NCBI RefSeq assembly: GCF_036669915.1
Contig: NC_089321.1
Coordinates: 20,727,770-20,791,769, forward strand
From: Pocillopora verrucosa
Taxonomy: Eukaryota > Cnidaria > Anthozoa > Scleractinia > Pocilloporidae
DNA length: 64,000 nucleotides
Direction of reading: 5' to 3'
In this document: in pieces, positions 22,326 through 35,400 of the stretch
Position numbering within the stretch: the stretch's first letter is position 1
Layout: each line of letters starts with the position of its first letter
Translations under genes and position numbers: made by a program
Notes under the pieces: generated by a model
The model's database searches: none
Seen by the model: the letters and a program-made list of their open reading frames with translations, nothing else
Told to the model about the DNA's origin: nothing

Positions 22326-23880
22326 ATAATGGTAAGAAACAGTAATCTTAACTGAGATGAAATGCTAGGCTCTTATAACACTTCCTATGATAGCAATCAA
22401 TATTCTATCTTAATCAGTTGAAATTCAAGGCTTATAGCTAATTTAATTTTTAGTGTTTTTGTTTACTACAATCTAGCAATAAAACATACTGTCTATAATT
22501 CTGTCATATGAAGTGATGCAGATGTTCTTCTATTGGTTTATTTTCTCTTTTTTTGCATTTCAGGCTGAATGAAAATCCATCCACTACATTTGAATGTTGG
22601 CTATTTGTGTTCTGGATTCTTAAAAAAAATTGCAGCAAGAATTGCCCAAAAACATGCTGCTGTCCTCTTCAAACAAATTCTTCTCTCATAAGTTCATTTA
22701 TAAAAGTATTTTAAGTATGATTTTACTCAAAATGATATATGATATTGAGTGCTCTACATTCAGAAAGAAAAATTTTTGTGATGAAACATTTCCTCTCTCC
22801 ATTGTAAATAATTATTTGTAAATAGTCCAAAATATGTTTTTAAACAGGTCATCATTTGTCATATTCTTGTTTCAATTTTTTAATAGGATTTTAATTTTAA
22901 AGAATTAATTTCTTCCTGCAGTTTTTATGAAGCCACTGTTAAAATAGCAGTACATTCCAAGTCTTTTTCTTTAATTACTTTGAATAATGTACTCTAAGTA
23001 AGGTTGATAAGACATATACATATCTCCTGTCTTAATTGTAAACAATATTTTGTAACTAGTTCGCAATATGTTTTGTGAAAAGTTTATCATCTGTACAATC
23101 TTTTGATACATACAATTTCAAAAACACTTTTTTCCTGCAATACTTATGAAGGCATTGTTAAAGTAACACATACATTCCAAATTCTTTATCTTATTTTTGA
23201 AAGATCTACTTCAAATAGCAAGTGTCAACAGTCATTCTAAGTGGTCACATGTGCACATTTTGATTTATCAGTGAATCAATATCAGTGCTGATGTGGGAGA
23301 ACACATAATAACAGAGACTGAGAGACAATCTATGTAACGTCGATATATATTCAGATCTTAACCTCACAGAAATAATGACATAATTGGTTCAACTTGACCT
23401 TTCAAATCTGTGACATGTCAGTCCTTCTTAATAAGTTAAGCTTGAAATTCTTTCTTGGTGTGGTTGAAGTCTTTTTTGGCAATCAAACATAGTGTTTTCT
23501 TTGTTGCTTAACATTTAATATGTAAGACTCTTGTGCAGAAATTGGTATTGAGGTCATTATGCAGTGGCTCCAAAGTGAAAAAAAAAAGTGAAAAGTTTGT
23601 GCTCCTAAATTCCTGTTGTTATTGGATGGTTTCCTGTATTTGTAATACTCTGGTATTGACATTACTATTGAGATCATTTTGCAGTGGCTTCAAAGTATGA
23701 AAAAAAAACCTGTAATTATTTGTTGGTTACTTATCATATCATTTTTCATTGTTCTTTTATGAATGTTGGTTTTGAGATAATTATGCAGTGGCTTCAAAGT
23801 ATGAAAAGAAAAACCTGTTAGTTAAGTATGAATAAACTTTATTCTTATAAAGTATGTGATGATCATTGTTGTGTTCATGA
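22326..23880 (+). other. 3' region of gene 1 with internal tandem repeats
   Basis: This region aligns with 39802-41060 after gene 2. It contains a ~235-bp imperfect tandem repeat (22800-23160, pattern TGTAAA, then AATATGTTTT) and three copies of a ~105-bp repeat around CAGTGGCTTCAAAGTATGA at about 23553, 23672 and 23778. It is probably 3' UTR and downstream DNA. No conserved ORF is seen. Confidence 0.5.
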
Positions 23881-24263
23881 GGCCATTTCAATTAAGTGTC
23901 GAAATTAAAGTGATCCTTAATTGCGACAGTTCTACCCCTCTACCCTCTGTGATTAGTCCAGAAAACTTGCCCCAAATGCAACACTAAGACTAATTGCTGC
24001 TCACTTTTTCCCGCTCTTTGATCAGTTTGCTTAGCTTCTTTAATAGTTCTAATTGGCTCCTTTTACAGTTGCACAGAGATCGAGGCTATTTGTGCCACAT
24101 AGCCAGTCAGCCAGCCAGCCAGCCCACGAGTCCGCCGGTCCAAAATGGCGCCCAATGCCCGAAATCGCATGGCATCACGATCTTTCCCCTTTGGACTGGT
24201 CCTTAAAACCCTTGAGAGTGATTCGCGTAAAACGACACGAACGCAATCATAATTAAAGTAATT

Positions 24264-24292
24264 AAAGTAATTAATAATAATAATAATAATAA
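24264..24292. repeat. AAT microsatellite
   Basis: A run of TAA/AAT triplets lies at the left border of the 1.4-kb element that follows. Confidence 0.8.
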
Positions 24293-24295
24293 TAT

Positions 24296-25747
24296 TTTAT
24301 GTTATTGTTTTTTTAGAGGGCACGGTAACGAATCTTGCAATCTGATTGGTTCTTTACCCGGTCAGTATTTTCCTTTATTGTTTTTTTAGAGGGCACGGTA
24401 ACGAATCCTGCAATCTAATTGGTTCTTTACCCGGTCAGTATTTTCCTATCTCTGCCCACGGGCCACGGTAACGCTTTCGCGAGTCGCCGAGTACATCCCA
24501 ACTTTCGTTGTCATTTTTTCATAAATATACCTCGTTTTCCGGCTGGTATTTTTAAGCAAACACATCGGTCACTACCTCAAGCCGATAAATAACTTATGAA
24601 TCCTCTCTTTTCTCTCTATCAAATCGCTTTGGTTGACAGAAAAATATTGGTTTCAGAATGAATTTGAATAAACAATAGCGTCATTACGTTGGTTGACAAG
24701 CGGCCTAAAAACCGTCTGCAATTAATTTTAATCGTTCACAAAAAGTACCCAGAAAGTTGAAACGTGAAGTATTTGGTTACAGTTAAACTGAACGATGGAA
24801 CTTTCATTCATTTAATATCTGAATTTTCTCGAGCAATTTGTTCGTAGTGAAAGAGCGAGCGAAGTTTTAATTTAAGTTCTACAACAAATATACGCTCCCG
24901 GTGAGTCTTTCCAATTCCGTTCAATTTAGACATTTGTACCGTAAATTGCACAACAGAAATTGAAGGAATTTTTTGAGAAAAGGCCGCATTAAATTCCCTT
25001 GTGTCTCGTTGGAGTGTGCCGTTCGAATTTAGCTTTTGTGAAGGAAAGACCAGAGTCACACACGCCATTGCAGCAAACAAACGAGCAAACTCTCACAACT
25101 TCAAAGTAAAAAAATTGAATTTACTCACAATTACTTTCCTCGCCGTTTACTTAATGAACAGAGGTAAATCTTCGTACATGAATGAATGGTCGATGAGAGT
25201 GAATAATACTTTCCGTTAGATCATTGACTGATTTTGAAGAAAACATTGTCGTGACAGTCCTTGCCAAACTAGTTCTGATGTTTTTCAAATGTTCCTACGC
25301 TTTTTTTTTTCTTACGCGCTCTCTAATTGACAGGTGTCAGATTGTGACAGATACTTGTAAAAATAATGTTTCAAAGTTTGTTTGGAAGCCTTTTAAATCA
25401 CCTTTATCGTTACGGAAATGAAAATGTTTCGCTGAGGCAACTCTCTTTAATTTGCATCACCTCTATTTTAACTACCATTTACTCACTCAAAAATTGTTCA
25501 GTTTATGGAAGATCTTTCCGTATTTACAGCCCTAAATCATTCGGGTTCTTTCGGAAAGAATTTCGTCAAGTTTAAAAACAATAAATATGTTATTTACCGG
25601 CTAAGGGTCGGTCCATATGGTGAAAAACTGTGACCTCGGTCTTGAAAATGCTGCCCTCGGCCTACGGCCTCGGGCAGTATTTTCAAGACCTCGGTCACAG
25701 TTTTTCACCATACGGACCTCCCAGCCGGCAAATAACATATATTTATG
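24296..25747 (+). mobile_element. 1.4-kb non-autonomous element ending in a hairpin (copy 1)
   Basis: It matches 41270-42620 in reverse orientation over its length. The left end starts near TTTTTTTAGAGGGCACGGTA and carries an ~80-bp tandem duplication of itself (24306-24384 and 24385-24460). The right end is a long inverted repeat at 25581-25747. ORFs inside (24808-25080, 25001-25219 and others) are not conserved in the second copy, so no protein is supported. I do not recognise the class. Confidence 0.65.
25581..25747. repeat. Near-perfect hairpin, right end of element copy 1
   Basis: The inner arms run 25610-25718, from GGTCCATATGGTGAAAAACT to its complement, meeting at CGGCCTACGGCC. The outer arms (ATATGTTATTTACCGGCT and the complement) extend the fold to about 167 bp. 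The same hairpin occurs at 41281-41450. Confidence 0.85.
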
Positions 25748-26229
25748 TAATAGTCTGTTAGGACGGTGGATGAACGCGCGTCATAGCTGAAACTATCATC
25801 AACTATCATGACCTTTTGAACGGGGCTTAAGTCTTCTAGATTCTAATTTTCACGGCTTGGTAGTGGATATACCGCCTTCAATTTCCTCAATGTTTGAAAA
25901 TAATTCTACCGCTGCCCCTGGGTGGCTTCAGTTTATTCTGCTGTCATATTTTGGAAAATGAGTATTTAACCATTTAAATAATGGTTATACAATGTTATTT
26001 GGTCCCTTTGGCGCTCGTCCGGACATCAAAGCTAACATCCCTTCTTGCTGTAGAAAAAATGGATGTTTCTAGGTTCCAAAGTTGCAAACTGAGAAATGCA
26101 TGTGATTCACTTTTAAATATCAGAACTCCGGCAAGATTTCGAGGTGTTTCCTCATTTATTCATCTCGGTATGTTTAACAACGTACTTTAGCGTCGTATCC
26201 TGGACAAAGCCAGTTTAAGAGGTTTGTAT
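25748..26229. other. Gene-free spacer
   Basis: One short ORF (25981-26190) has no support. No repeat or gene is recognised. Confidence 0.45.
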
Positions 26230-27238
26230 CGAAGCATGTTGACCGAACGACTGAGTTGACTGAACGCTCGCTGTTCTTTACCGATAAAGAGGCTAGACTC
26301 CAAAGTTAGTAAATAAAAATGTAAGTAACTTATCAAATTAAATACATTTGGCTTTAAATAAAGCCATAAAGCCTTGCAAAAGTCTTTCGACAATCTTGAA
26401 TAAAAGCAAGTGAAGTTTTGGTAAAATAAAGTTCAAGAAAACTTAGACAAGTGTCCACGTCAACCCTAGTGTGAAGGTCTCTAAACACGTTTGGCTAATT
26501 GATCAGATCACGTACGTCACGCATGAACATGTGAAAGCTTACCATGGGAGGACGGGTGGGGAAAATTCCAAATACGGAACACCCAAAACTCACACTTCTG
26601 TGCCTGGTTTTCGGTTATTTTGGCAATTATAACTTTATAGTTACCTTGTAACAAAGAATAAAGTAAAATTGAAAAAGTGAAGTGGTATTTTAGGGACGAG
26701 TTTTCAAATACAAAAAGAAGGAAAAAAGAAGGAATTTGTTATATCCTTGCCTATTGAACTAGATTCACTTCGCTGTCAATTTTAATGCTGGTTTTTAGAG
26801 GAAAATCAAGCGGACAGCAAAACGTTTTATATATTTATCTTCGTTCCTTTGTCGCCAGTTAGTAAGCTGCAAGCAGTTTATTTATTTTTGAGACGTCTCA
26901 GAGTTTTGAGGTGATTTTCTGCTTGTATATCTAAAATTCGCTGTACGCATCCTCATCGCGCATCGAGAATTGCGCGTGCACATCACTTTAGAACAAGCAC
27001 GGCTTTTTCTTCACAGAGGAAGCTTGATATAAACTAGCATGTCTACTTATTATTTACTTTTAATCAAGTCATACCTTTCGTTTCTATGAAAAATCAAAAG
27101 AACCATTTACAGTGACGCGGTACACTGGGAATGAAACCAACAAGCTATCGTCGTGGCTACATGACATCACAATGGATAAATAGAATATTTTTATTCCTCT
27201 GAAACGCATGTGATCGCTTTGAACACAAGGAAGCAATC
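26230..27238 (+). promoter_or_regulatory. Upstream region of EHBP1-like gene 3
   Basis: Parts of this region are repeated elsewhere: 26260-26720 in direct orientation at 48460-48890, and 26270-27238 in reverse at 50698-53560 upstream of gene 4. Common landmarks include AGAGGCTAGACTCCAAAGT, TTGGCAATTATAACTTTA and the GCGCGTGCACATCA stretch near 26970. This conservation outside exons suggests a promoter/5' region carried with the duplicated gene. Confidence 0.6.
27162..27169 (+). promoter_or_regulatory. TGACATCA motif, gene 3
   Basis: It lies in CTACATGACATCACAATG, 70 bp before the ATG, matching the motif upstream of genes 1, 2 and 4. Confidence 0.5.
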
Positions 27239-29222
27239 ATGAGCTTTTTGAAGAAAATGCGAAGAAAAGGTCGAAGTAAAATCCATCAAGAATTACCCTT
27301 GAGAGCTTCGGTTCCTTCTCCTGTGGAATGTGCCAAAGATAATTGGTAAGTGGAGAAAAAGAAGAAAAGTCATTGGAAAAGATCACCGATTAATAAATGC
27401 GTTATAGATTTAAGTGAAAGTTTTTACCATTTTACCGAAATGATAGGGCAACCGTTACGAATGAAAACACGCCGGAAAAAAAAAATAATCTAACGGTGTG
27501 TTTTTAAGTCTGGGAAAAAACTAAATAACTCCAAACAATTTACAACTTAACCAGTTCTTCTTGGTTTTAGAGATCCGTGCTAAATCTCAGTTTTAAAATC
27601 ACGGGGATATAAAAGTAATTGAGATTCAGAAAAATGAAACTGCTAATCTCTGATAGACTGATGTGAAGATTTCAGGAACCCAAAGTTTCGAAACTCCATT
27701 TACGAAATATGAACAAAAATATTCATCACTTATCAAGGAAGGCCTAGATATAAAGCAAGTTCATAAAAAATAAGGCAAAGTACAAGATCTTGCTCTTTTA
27801 GAGTATTTAGGGAACATTGTTTGATTACTTGAATTCACTGTACAGTTGGGATTATCTTGCAGTTTCTTGGACAAGAAAGATACCGTCAAGGAAGAAAGTA
27901 CAGAGTTGGCCATTTATGTGGAGACAGAGATTAAGGTTGTCGAACGCGAGTTGCTTTCATTGCACAAGGTGATGGTTAAATTGGAATTAGAGATGAAAGA
28001 AGCATTGGACACTGAAGGTTAGTTTTCTATTTTTTTTCTTTGCGTAAGTCAATATATAAAAACGTGTAGAACGCCAGGATATCATAATTTATAGTTTAAA
28101 AACCAATCGAAGCGGCAAATTAAAATGCTCTGCCGCTGATTTGGCTCAACAAGATTTATAAAATCAATTTTCTGAGACTCAGAATAGCTTACCTCAATGT
28201 TCTCGTGTAGCCTTTTGAATAAAAGCGATTTTGCATTGGAAAAAATGGCCTATTTTCGGAAAACCAGCCGGTGTTTTATTTGTCAGTCATTTTCGTGAGC
28301 CATTCTCCTGAATCCCTTGCTTCGTTTCTTTCGAACTGCTTACCTTCGTCAAATAGCAGCCAAACTATCCTCCTAGTTGACAGGAATCTTTCGGGATTCA
28401 AAGTGCTTAGTTTCCCTAACGCAAAGCTAAAGAAAAGCAGTTTCTCTCCTAGGAAGAGGTGAAGTCTGGAAACAATTATCTGGGTATACCGTCGCGCCAA
28501 ATAGAGGGTGATGCATGCGTTATGAATAAACACAAATGAAATGCAGCCTTCTTTAATTTACCCCTTTTAGATTGTGAGGTCGAGTTTGAAAGCTTATCAC
28601 TTGACTGGTTAGCGCTAAATAAGTTCCGTTCTGAACTTGACGAAAGGAAACAAGACCTTCTTACTCTGTAAGTACATCTTATCCTTATAAAGCTGTTTTA
28701 AACCTTGCTCGATAGTTGGGAACAAGTCAATATGCCTAATTATGAGATGGTAATACATATTCAACAACCAAAGCGTATAATTTAAATTAAGCATATATAA
28801 GCACTCCTTTCTTCAATAATTAAGCGTTTTGATTCTTTACATGGTAAGTTCCACTTGAAAGTTTCTCATATTAAAGCCCTATCTTTCGCCTCTGTTGTAT
28901 TTAGTTCCAGACAAGAAAACGGGAAGGAGTGTTTGAAATTCTTACGTCAGGACATTAAATGCCTGTTTGAAGTCAAAGGTGAGAATCAGTGTCTAAGTTA
29001 TTTCCTAAATGTGATAGTGCTAAATTCTCTTTTGCATCATGTTAAACAAGTGGTTTGTTACACACGCCTAAGTCTTTTATGCAATAGTTTATTTGTATGC
29101 CATCATATGGTGTGTAATGTGTTCATTCGTTTTCTGCGGCAGGTTGGAAGAAAACCAAAGAACACAAAGATCAGGAAAAGAATGTCCTGGATCTTATCCT
29201 CAAATTGACCAACATGGCCTGA
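27239..29222 (+). CDS. EHBP1-like gene 3: short bMERB-only protein
   Basis: Five exons join in phase to 170 aa: 27239-27345, 27863-28017, 28571-28667, 28905-28978 and 29143-29222, all GT-AG. Exon 1 has the same length and end phase (107 nt, phase 2) as exon 1 of genes 1 and 2, and exons 3 and 4 have the same lengths (97 and 74 nt) as their exons 8 and 9. The protein is a basic N terminus (SFLKKMRRKGRSKIHQ) followed by a bMERB-like helical region (ELAIYVETEIKVVERELL, the ESLSLDWLALNKF helix, then a last helix GWKKTKEHKDQEKNVLDLI). It ends at TGA 29220-29222. The C2 exons are absent. A free bMERB domain might bind a Rab without membrane targeting by C2; this is inference. No frame damage is seen. 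Confidence 0.75.
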
Positions 29223-30905
29223 ATAACAAACGGCATTAAAAGTAAGAAACTTACATTTTAATTGAGTTTAAATGCCTTTGGTTCTCTCTCTCGTAATCTT
29301 ACTATGTATTTTATAATGAGTTTGCCACGGATTATTTTGATTATTTTTATTTAGGAGACTTCATCCTGGATAACAATGGCTAATTATCCCTTTTCCTTTG
29401 CTTTCCTTTTTCAGTTTCGATTTCACAACTGTTTGCTTCTTTCTGGTCTGAATTGTATGGTTTTGATGTTTGTATGTGGCTAAGAACAAGAGATTATAAT
29501 CTCTTGCAAAAATCCTTTGTAAATCCATAAATTCTGCTCTCAATTTAAGTCAGCACATTCATTTTTCAATGTAAAGTTATTTCTCTTAGAGAATCATTCA
29601 GATATTGTCCTTAAATCTTGAGATTACTTTATTTGTCAAACAATTTTCCATGTACATAACTACTATGAATTCAAATGTTTTTATTGTTGGAAATATTTTT
29701 GTTTTTTCATCATAGGTAGTTTTTGATATCTTTTCCCGTCCCTTTTTTAATTGTTCAAAATTATCTTATGAGTACTCAGGTACGCCTTTTGTAGTATCTT
29801 AAGTTCAGGGTCACGAACAAAAAAGTGGATCTGACAAGGTTTCTTTTCATAACGACCCTTTTATCTTTTACCTCGATTACGTTTTATTTCTAAGGTGAAG
29901 GTAGTTAGATCTATGGTGGAGTCATAGTTTATGGTTTTCAATTCAATGGCTTTGTTTTTTCCAATCAGACGCGCTGGTAAAATTGTTTGTAATGAAAGTG
30001 ACGTAAGCGGTCACAAAATCACAAGTCGTAAATGAATACTTCTCATTTGGCATTGTACATTTTTTCCGTCTTTTTTTTTTTCTCGCTTTTTTTTGGCTGA
30101 TTTTAGGTAGGTGGGTTGTTTATTCCTAGGTATTTTTATTATTTGTAGCTAGGCGGTGAATATTTTAAATTTTAACTAAGGTTTTTTAGGTATTCTTCAA
30201 TTACCCTGGAACTCGTGTAAGAGACACAGCAGTGGCTTACATCAACTGGGTGTAAATTTGTCTTTTGGGTGTAGTTTTAATTTTGACATCTTAACTATTT
30301 TATTATTTTATTACTATTTTAACTTCCATGAATCATTGTGATTTCTGATCGCCAATTTCTTCGTTTGTTAGAAAGAAAGGAACGTTTCCGTAGAGCTTTC
30401 AAATACCAATTTCAATTTGGTATTCATTCCTAATTGCGGCGTGGCTACGAGTTCACTGGTAAGAGTTGTTTGTAAGGACGTCCCAGTATCACCGGAGTAA
30501 AACAAAATTACTATCGTATTTATACGTTTTCATTCAGTGCCTCTATTGTTAAAATACCATTTAACTACTATTTTCACAATCGAGCACTTGAAGCTCAGCG
30601 AAATTAAAACAGTTCATTTCAAAAGACCACGCCCTATCATTGATTTCTAATTAACAAATGTTTCTTCGCCAGCATGTATGTGCAAACATTTTAAGAGCCA
30701 GTAGAGTTAACTCTAAGGCGTCCTTATACTGAATTTTACCTTCGCTTATTTGGTGTACGAGACACAATTGCCGTGAAACAACTTTAATATTTAAAGAGGA
30801 AACACTGAAGCAGTAAGTTCTACCTTGTTTGTATGAGCCCATGTATGGGCTCCTGTTGTTACTCATGATCAGGTCCCTAAAAAAATCTTTAAAGTTGTGA
30901 ATTTC
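29223..30905. other. 3' UTR and gene-free spacer after gene 3
   Basis: This is AT-rich DNA with poly-T runs near 30071 and 30088. Short ORFs at 29361-29543 and 30651-30866 lack support. No repeat shared with the rest of the window was noticed. Confidence 0.4.
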
Positions 30906-31061
30906 CCCTCCAACAACCTGCTGAAGTCTAATTTGGAAACATACAGATTTAAAAGATTTTTTTCCTTAATATCTGTTTTCTAATCTGCTGTTTGAATACT
31001 GCAACAACACAATTCAATTAAATCAGAAAGAAGACGAGTACCCCAAAAATAGAAAGCGACT

Positions 31062-31638
31062 GTGGGCCTCTTTAGATGAGCCCGGTTGACCGGGCTGGCC
31101 CGCTTACCGGGACGAACTTCGCCTTGGGTTCATATCAGAAAATTGAGCCCGGTTTCCGAGATGAGAAAAGGCCGAAGATCCTGGGGACGAGTTTTGGCGC
31201 GAAATTAGAAAAACAAAACAAAAGATGGCGAAACGCAACTGAGTTATTACTTTTGCGCCAATCATGGCTTTGGCAACCCTTTTAGCTGTATCACTGCACT
31301 TAAACGAGTTGCTAATGATGTAGAAAATTTATCAGGCAAAACAAAACGATGTCATCGACCATTTAACGCATGCGCTATTGCGAAGAATTCATCCCGGTAA
31401 CCGGGATGAAGTGTTCATTTGGAAAAATTTTCAGCCTGCTTACCGACCCAGGCCGCTCTCTCATATGAACACATCGAAAATGTTACAAAGGATTTAGGGG
31501 TAAGGCGAGATCTCGAAAACCGAGCAAGGCTGCTCTCTCATATGAACACATCGAAAATTTTACAAAAGATTTAGAGGTAAGGCGAGATTTCGGAAACCAG
31601 GCCAGCCTGGTCAACCGGGCTCATATGAAGAGGCCTTC
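31062..31638. mobile_element. ~575-bp TIR element upstream of gene 2
   Basis: Terminal inverted repeats begin GGCCTCTTTAGATGAGCCCG and continue through GTTGACCGGGCTGG; the right end is the near-complement, finishing CATATGAAGAGGCC. The equivalent place upstream of gene 1 (15990) lacks it, so it inserted after the duplication. The 31076-31285 ORF inside is not supported as a gene. Target duplication is unclear. Confidence 0.75.
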
Positions 31639-32427
31639 AAATCAAAGTTTGCGTGACTCTTGCCTTGTGCGGCGAGCTCAGAGCTACGATTGGTCAGTTC
31701 CTTGACTTAGTTTGCAACAAAGTTAGTATCGCTGGCGCACAAATGGAGTCATTCACGATAGCTGTGAGCTCTTTTTTTTAAATTTCCTTTATATGTGGCT
31801 GGATTTTCTCACATTTGACGTTCTAATTGTGTTAACTTCTTAACAACAGACAAGCATACGATATCACAAGTTCTTGTCTAGTGCAGTGACAATAGATTTC
31901 ACTCCAGTCCTCCGTGAGTGTAAGTCAATTGTCAACTTGAAACCCCAATGAAGTATTCTATTCTATTCTACTCACCTCTCGTTGTTTAGTTTGTTTTTGT
32001 CTTTAAATTCCACTTTTTAGGGCGGTCTAAGGAGGGTAGGGGAAAAAGTTTTAACTACTGTGGCTAGGATTGTAGTTTGTTCAGTATTGTAATCACACCT
32101 CACATCTCTCCGTACACTGTAAAAATTTGGTTTGTTCAAACGAGAGGGTCAGATCGGAGAGGGAGGGGCAAGGGGGAGGGGTACTAATGCACGCCTATTT
32201 TCAGCAAATATGTCACCATTGTATCAGCTGACTGTTAGCACGAGTGAGGAAATGTAAAGAGGCGACCATTTTTTTGTTTTGTTTCCTAAATGCAACTGTT
32301 TTCCTCATTTAGCTACTTCTATTTCAACTGTTAAGGAGTAATTCACATTATTGCAAACTGGCCTCAATAAATGCAGTGCACTGAGCGCGCGCAACATGAA
32401 TTAGAAGCATTCATTTTCATGGTAACA

Positions 32428-32435
32428 TGACATCA
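32428..32435 (+). promoter_or_regulatory. TGACATCA motif, gene 2
   Basis: It lies 58 bp before the ATG, at the same position as in gene 1. Confidence 0.5.
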
Positions 32436-32492
32436 CAGTGAACGAAACAGGAATCCTCTGAGTTCGTCTGAGAGATTTTGTGAGAAGCAGTA

Positions 32493-35400
32493 ATGGCTTG
32501 TGTTCTCATACCGTTCCGTCGGGAAAAAGCAAGAGCTGATAACTTTTTGATCACAGCATCTGTTTCGCTATTGAATGTTGAATTACGCAAGAAAAGGTGG
32601 TAAGGGACATGATAAAGTATTTTCTTTCTCTTTTCTGTTAAAAGTTTAGTCTTCGAAGCTGCTTGTCTTCTGCTTGGGTCAGATTAGAAAGTAATTAATA
32701 GTGAAACTTTGACGAAGCATACAATTTCGAAAACAATACTATTTTCACTATGATTAATTGAATTGGAAAAAATATACGTTTTTAGAATTTGGTTGAGTTT
32801 GATTTCACTATTGAATACCACGTCAGACTAAAGCAACAGAAACAAAGGGTCATTCCCCAAACTGAATATTGTTTGCCCTTTGAAGTTGCAAGACTCGGTG
32901 AAAAACAAGTACTAAGCTTATCTGTGGTAACAAATTTCACGGCAGTACTGCGAGAGGTTTTTGATTACGGTCAATAGTTGACAGCGAGGGGGAGGGAGGG
33001 GTTAATTTTTGCAGAAAAACATTATGGCGGCTGCCTTGAACATGCCACGTGTCTAGCTTCTTTGCCTTCTGTCGTATTCCAAAATAACAAAATATGTAAG
33101 TGCATCTTGGCCCTGAGAATCTGCACTGAACAGAAGTATGATTGACTATGGCAACTTTTCACATTATGCTGATATTCATGTTTTTTTCCTCAATTAGGTA
33201 TCCCCACAAGCTTGCAGTTTTTTGGAAAAAAAGAAAAGCGAAATACAGTACAAAGGTAGTCAATATAGACTTTGGATAGCTGTTCTTTCTCCCTTAATTA
33301 GCTCATTAAACGTTACTGATTTCTTAATTGTCAGTTTGAGTTAAAGAAATATTTATCCCGATTTGTTTCGCTCTCAGCCAGTAGCATGGTTTGGAGGTAT
33401 TGAAAACGGTTATCGTGGTGTTCATGTTTGGCCTGAGCCTGATCCAGTAGATAGCAAACTTACTCTCCTCAAGGTAAGTTTAAACAAAGACAACATGAGG
33501 TACAAATTTGGGAAAAGATTTCCGTAAAGTGCTACAGCATTCGGAAACAAAATTGTGGTCCAAAAGACTTGCTTTCGTCATTGTTTTCTTTATCCAAGAT
33601 CTTTATGCATAATGAACTCTGGGGAAGGGCTGAAATCTTGGCCAAACTAATCATAGTTTTTGTAAACGCGTTACACCCTCTTACTGAAGTCTTCTATCTT
33701 TTGTTGTTGAGAGTTTCGAAGCCCCAAGGTTTCATCGCTTTGCCTTTTGCATAGGATTCACTATGTAATATCATATTAAGTTTTAACGCTAAATCTATTG
33801 TAATTTTCATCGTAAAAGTTAAAAAAAGAACAGCTGGAAAGAAAAAAAACGAGTATGAAATGATCCTGTTTCTATTCAACGTTTTGTTGCCAAATATGAA
33901 CTTTATATCAAAACATGGCTCTTTGGAGGCTAGAAATTACTGCCATGATAGGAAAAATAAAAAAGGACCTTAAGCATTCAGGACAGTGTCGTCAAGGCAG
34001 ACATTGATTAAAATAATGAATTTTTACTTTTAGTTGAAATTTCCTAAATGCCTGCATGAATGTGTTTGCTTTCTCCAATGTGCCACATGCCACATTAGTA
34101 TAATGTATGTGAGCAGCATTGAGTTCCATATCCACACTGAAATAATTTTCTGTCAATGTTACCATGCACAGACCATGCCAAATTTGATTATTTCACGTTG
34201 AGTTTTGGCCAAGGACAGCTTCAAAATTAACAAAGTTCTAATTGCTTAGCTGTTGTTTGGCTTATTCATTCTGATCATTTGTTTGGCAACATCTTTGTTT
34301 CTGTCACTCTCATGGTTTGCTCAAGGTCCCTGATATTGTTGTTATCAAGTTTGTTTCTTTGAAAACAATATTTATTTGTATTTGTAGAACCAAGAGGAGG
34401 AAATGACAGAATATCAAGAAAAGCAGTGGAATATTTTCATCTGTAATGTAAGCTGTTCCCTTTTCTATTCTAATGGCATGCAGTTGCTCTTTGCCTTTGA
34501 TATTATATTCACTCCACACAGTTTGGAGTGAATCTGAAAACTGTTCATCTTTATCTTGCTTCTTTGAAATCATTAGGTGTCCCACAGTGGTCGTCACCAG
34601 CTTCTGGCCACTGGCTGTATTGATATCAGCAATTACATTACAGAGAAGCCTGGAAAATTGGATGTTACTGTCACCCTTAAGCCAGCAATCAAGAAAGTTG
34701 TCTCCGGTAAAATTGAATTTGAATTATCATGGGTTATGCAGGAAGATGACCAAGTCATTCAGTGAGTATTCTTTGTAATGATCATCCAGCTTATGAGCGG
34801 CATTTAAAAGTCAATTACTATTTCATAATGTTATATTTTAGATGAGTGAACTTGATCAATAAATTTTTAAAATGAGATATTATTATTTTTGCTGCATGAA
34901 CAAAAGAGTTTACTAAAATCTGAAGTTTATTTTGTCAATGGTTTAAATTCATGCAATTATTCTTTGTTTTGTCCAGAGGTAATTGTATTGTGAAATTCCA
35001 TTAACCCTTTTGGTGTTGAATATGCTTAATATTTTTATTACCTTTACAGTCCCACAGATGAAGAGATATGGGAAGAGATAATGCAGGAGGTGAGGGAGGA
35101 ACAAGCAAGAAGAAAAGCTGAGGGAAAGACAGCAATGTATAAATCTTTAAAGAAAAGAAGGAGCAGGAAACATGGCTGCTCAAGTGGTAAAGGCATTACT
35201 GCTGAGGAAGATAAAAAGAGAGATAAAAACAATGAAGTTGGCTGCTCAAGTGGTACAGACATTGCCCCTGAGGAAGACAAAAAGAAAGATAAAAACCATG
35301 AAGGTGGATGCTCAAGTGGTACAGACATTGCCCCTGAGGAAGACAAAAAGAAAGATAAAAACAATGAAGTTGGCTGCTCAAGTGGTACAGACATTGCTGC

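Noticed and set aside
31076..31285. 69-codon ORF inside the TIR element upstream of gene 2
   Set aside because: It begins in the terminal inverted repeat and has no domain; non-autonomous element DNA.
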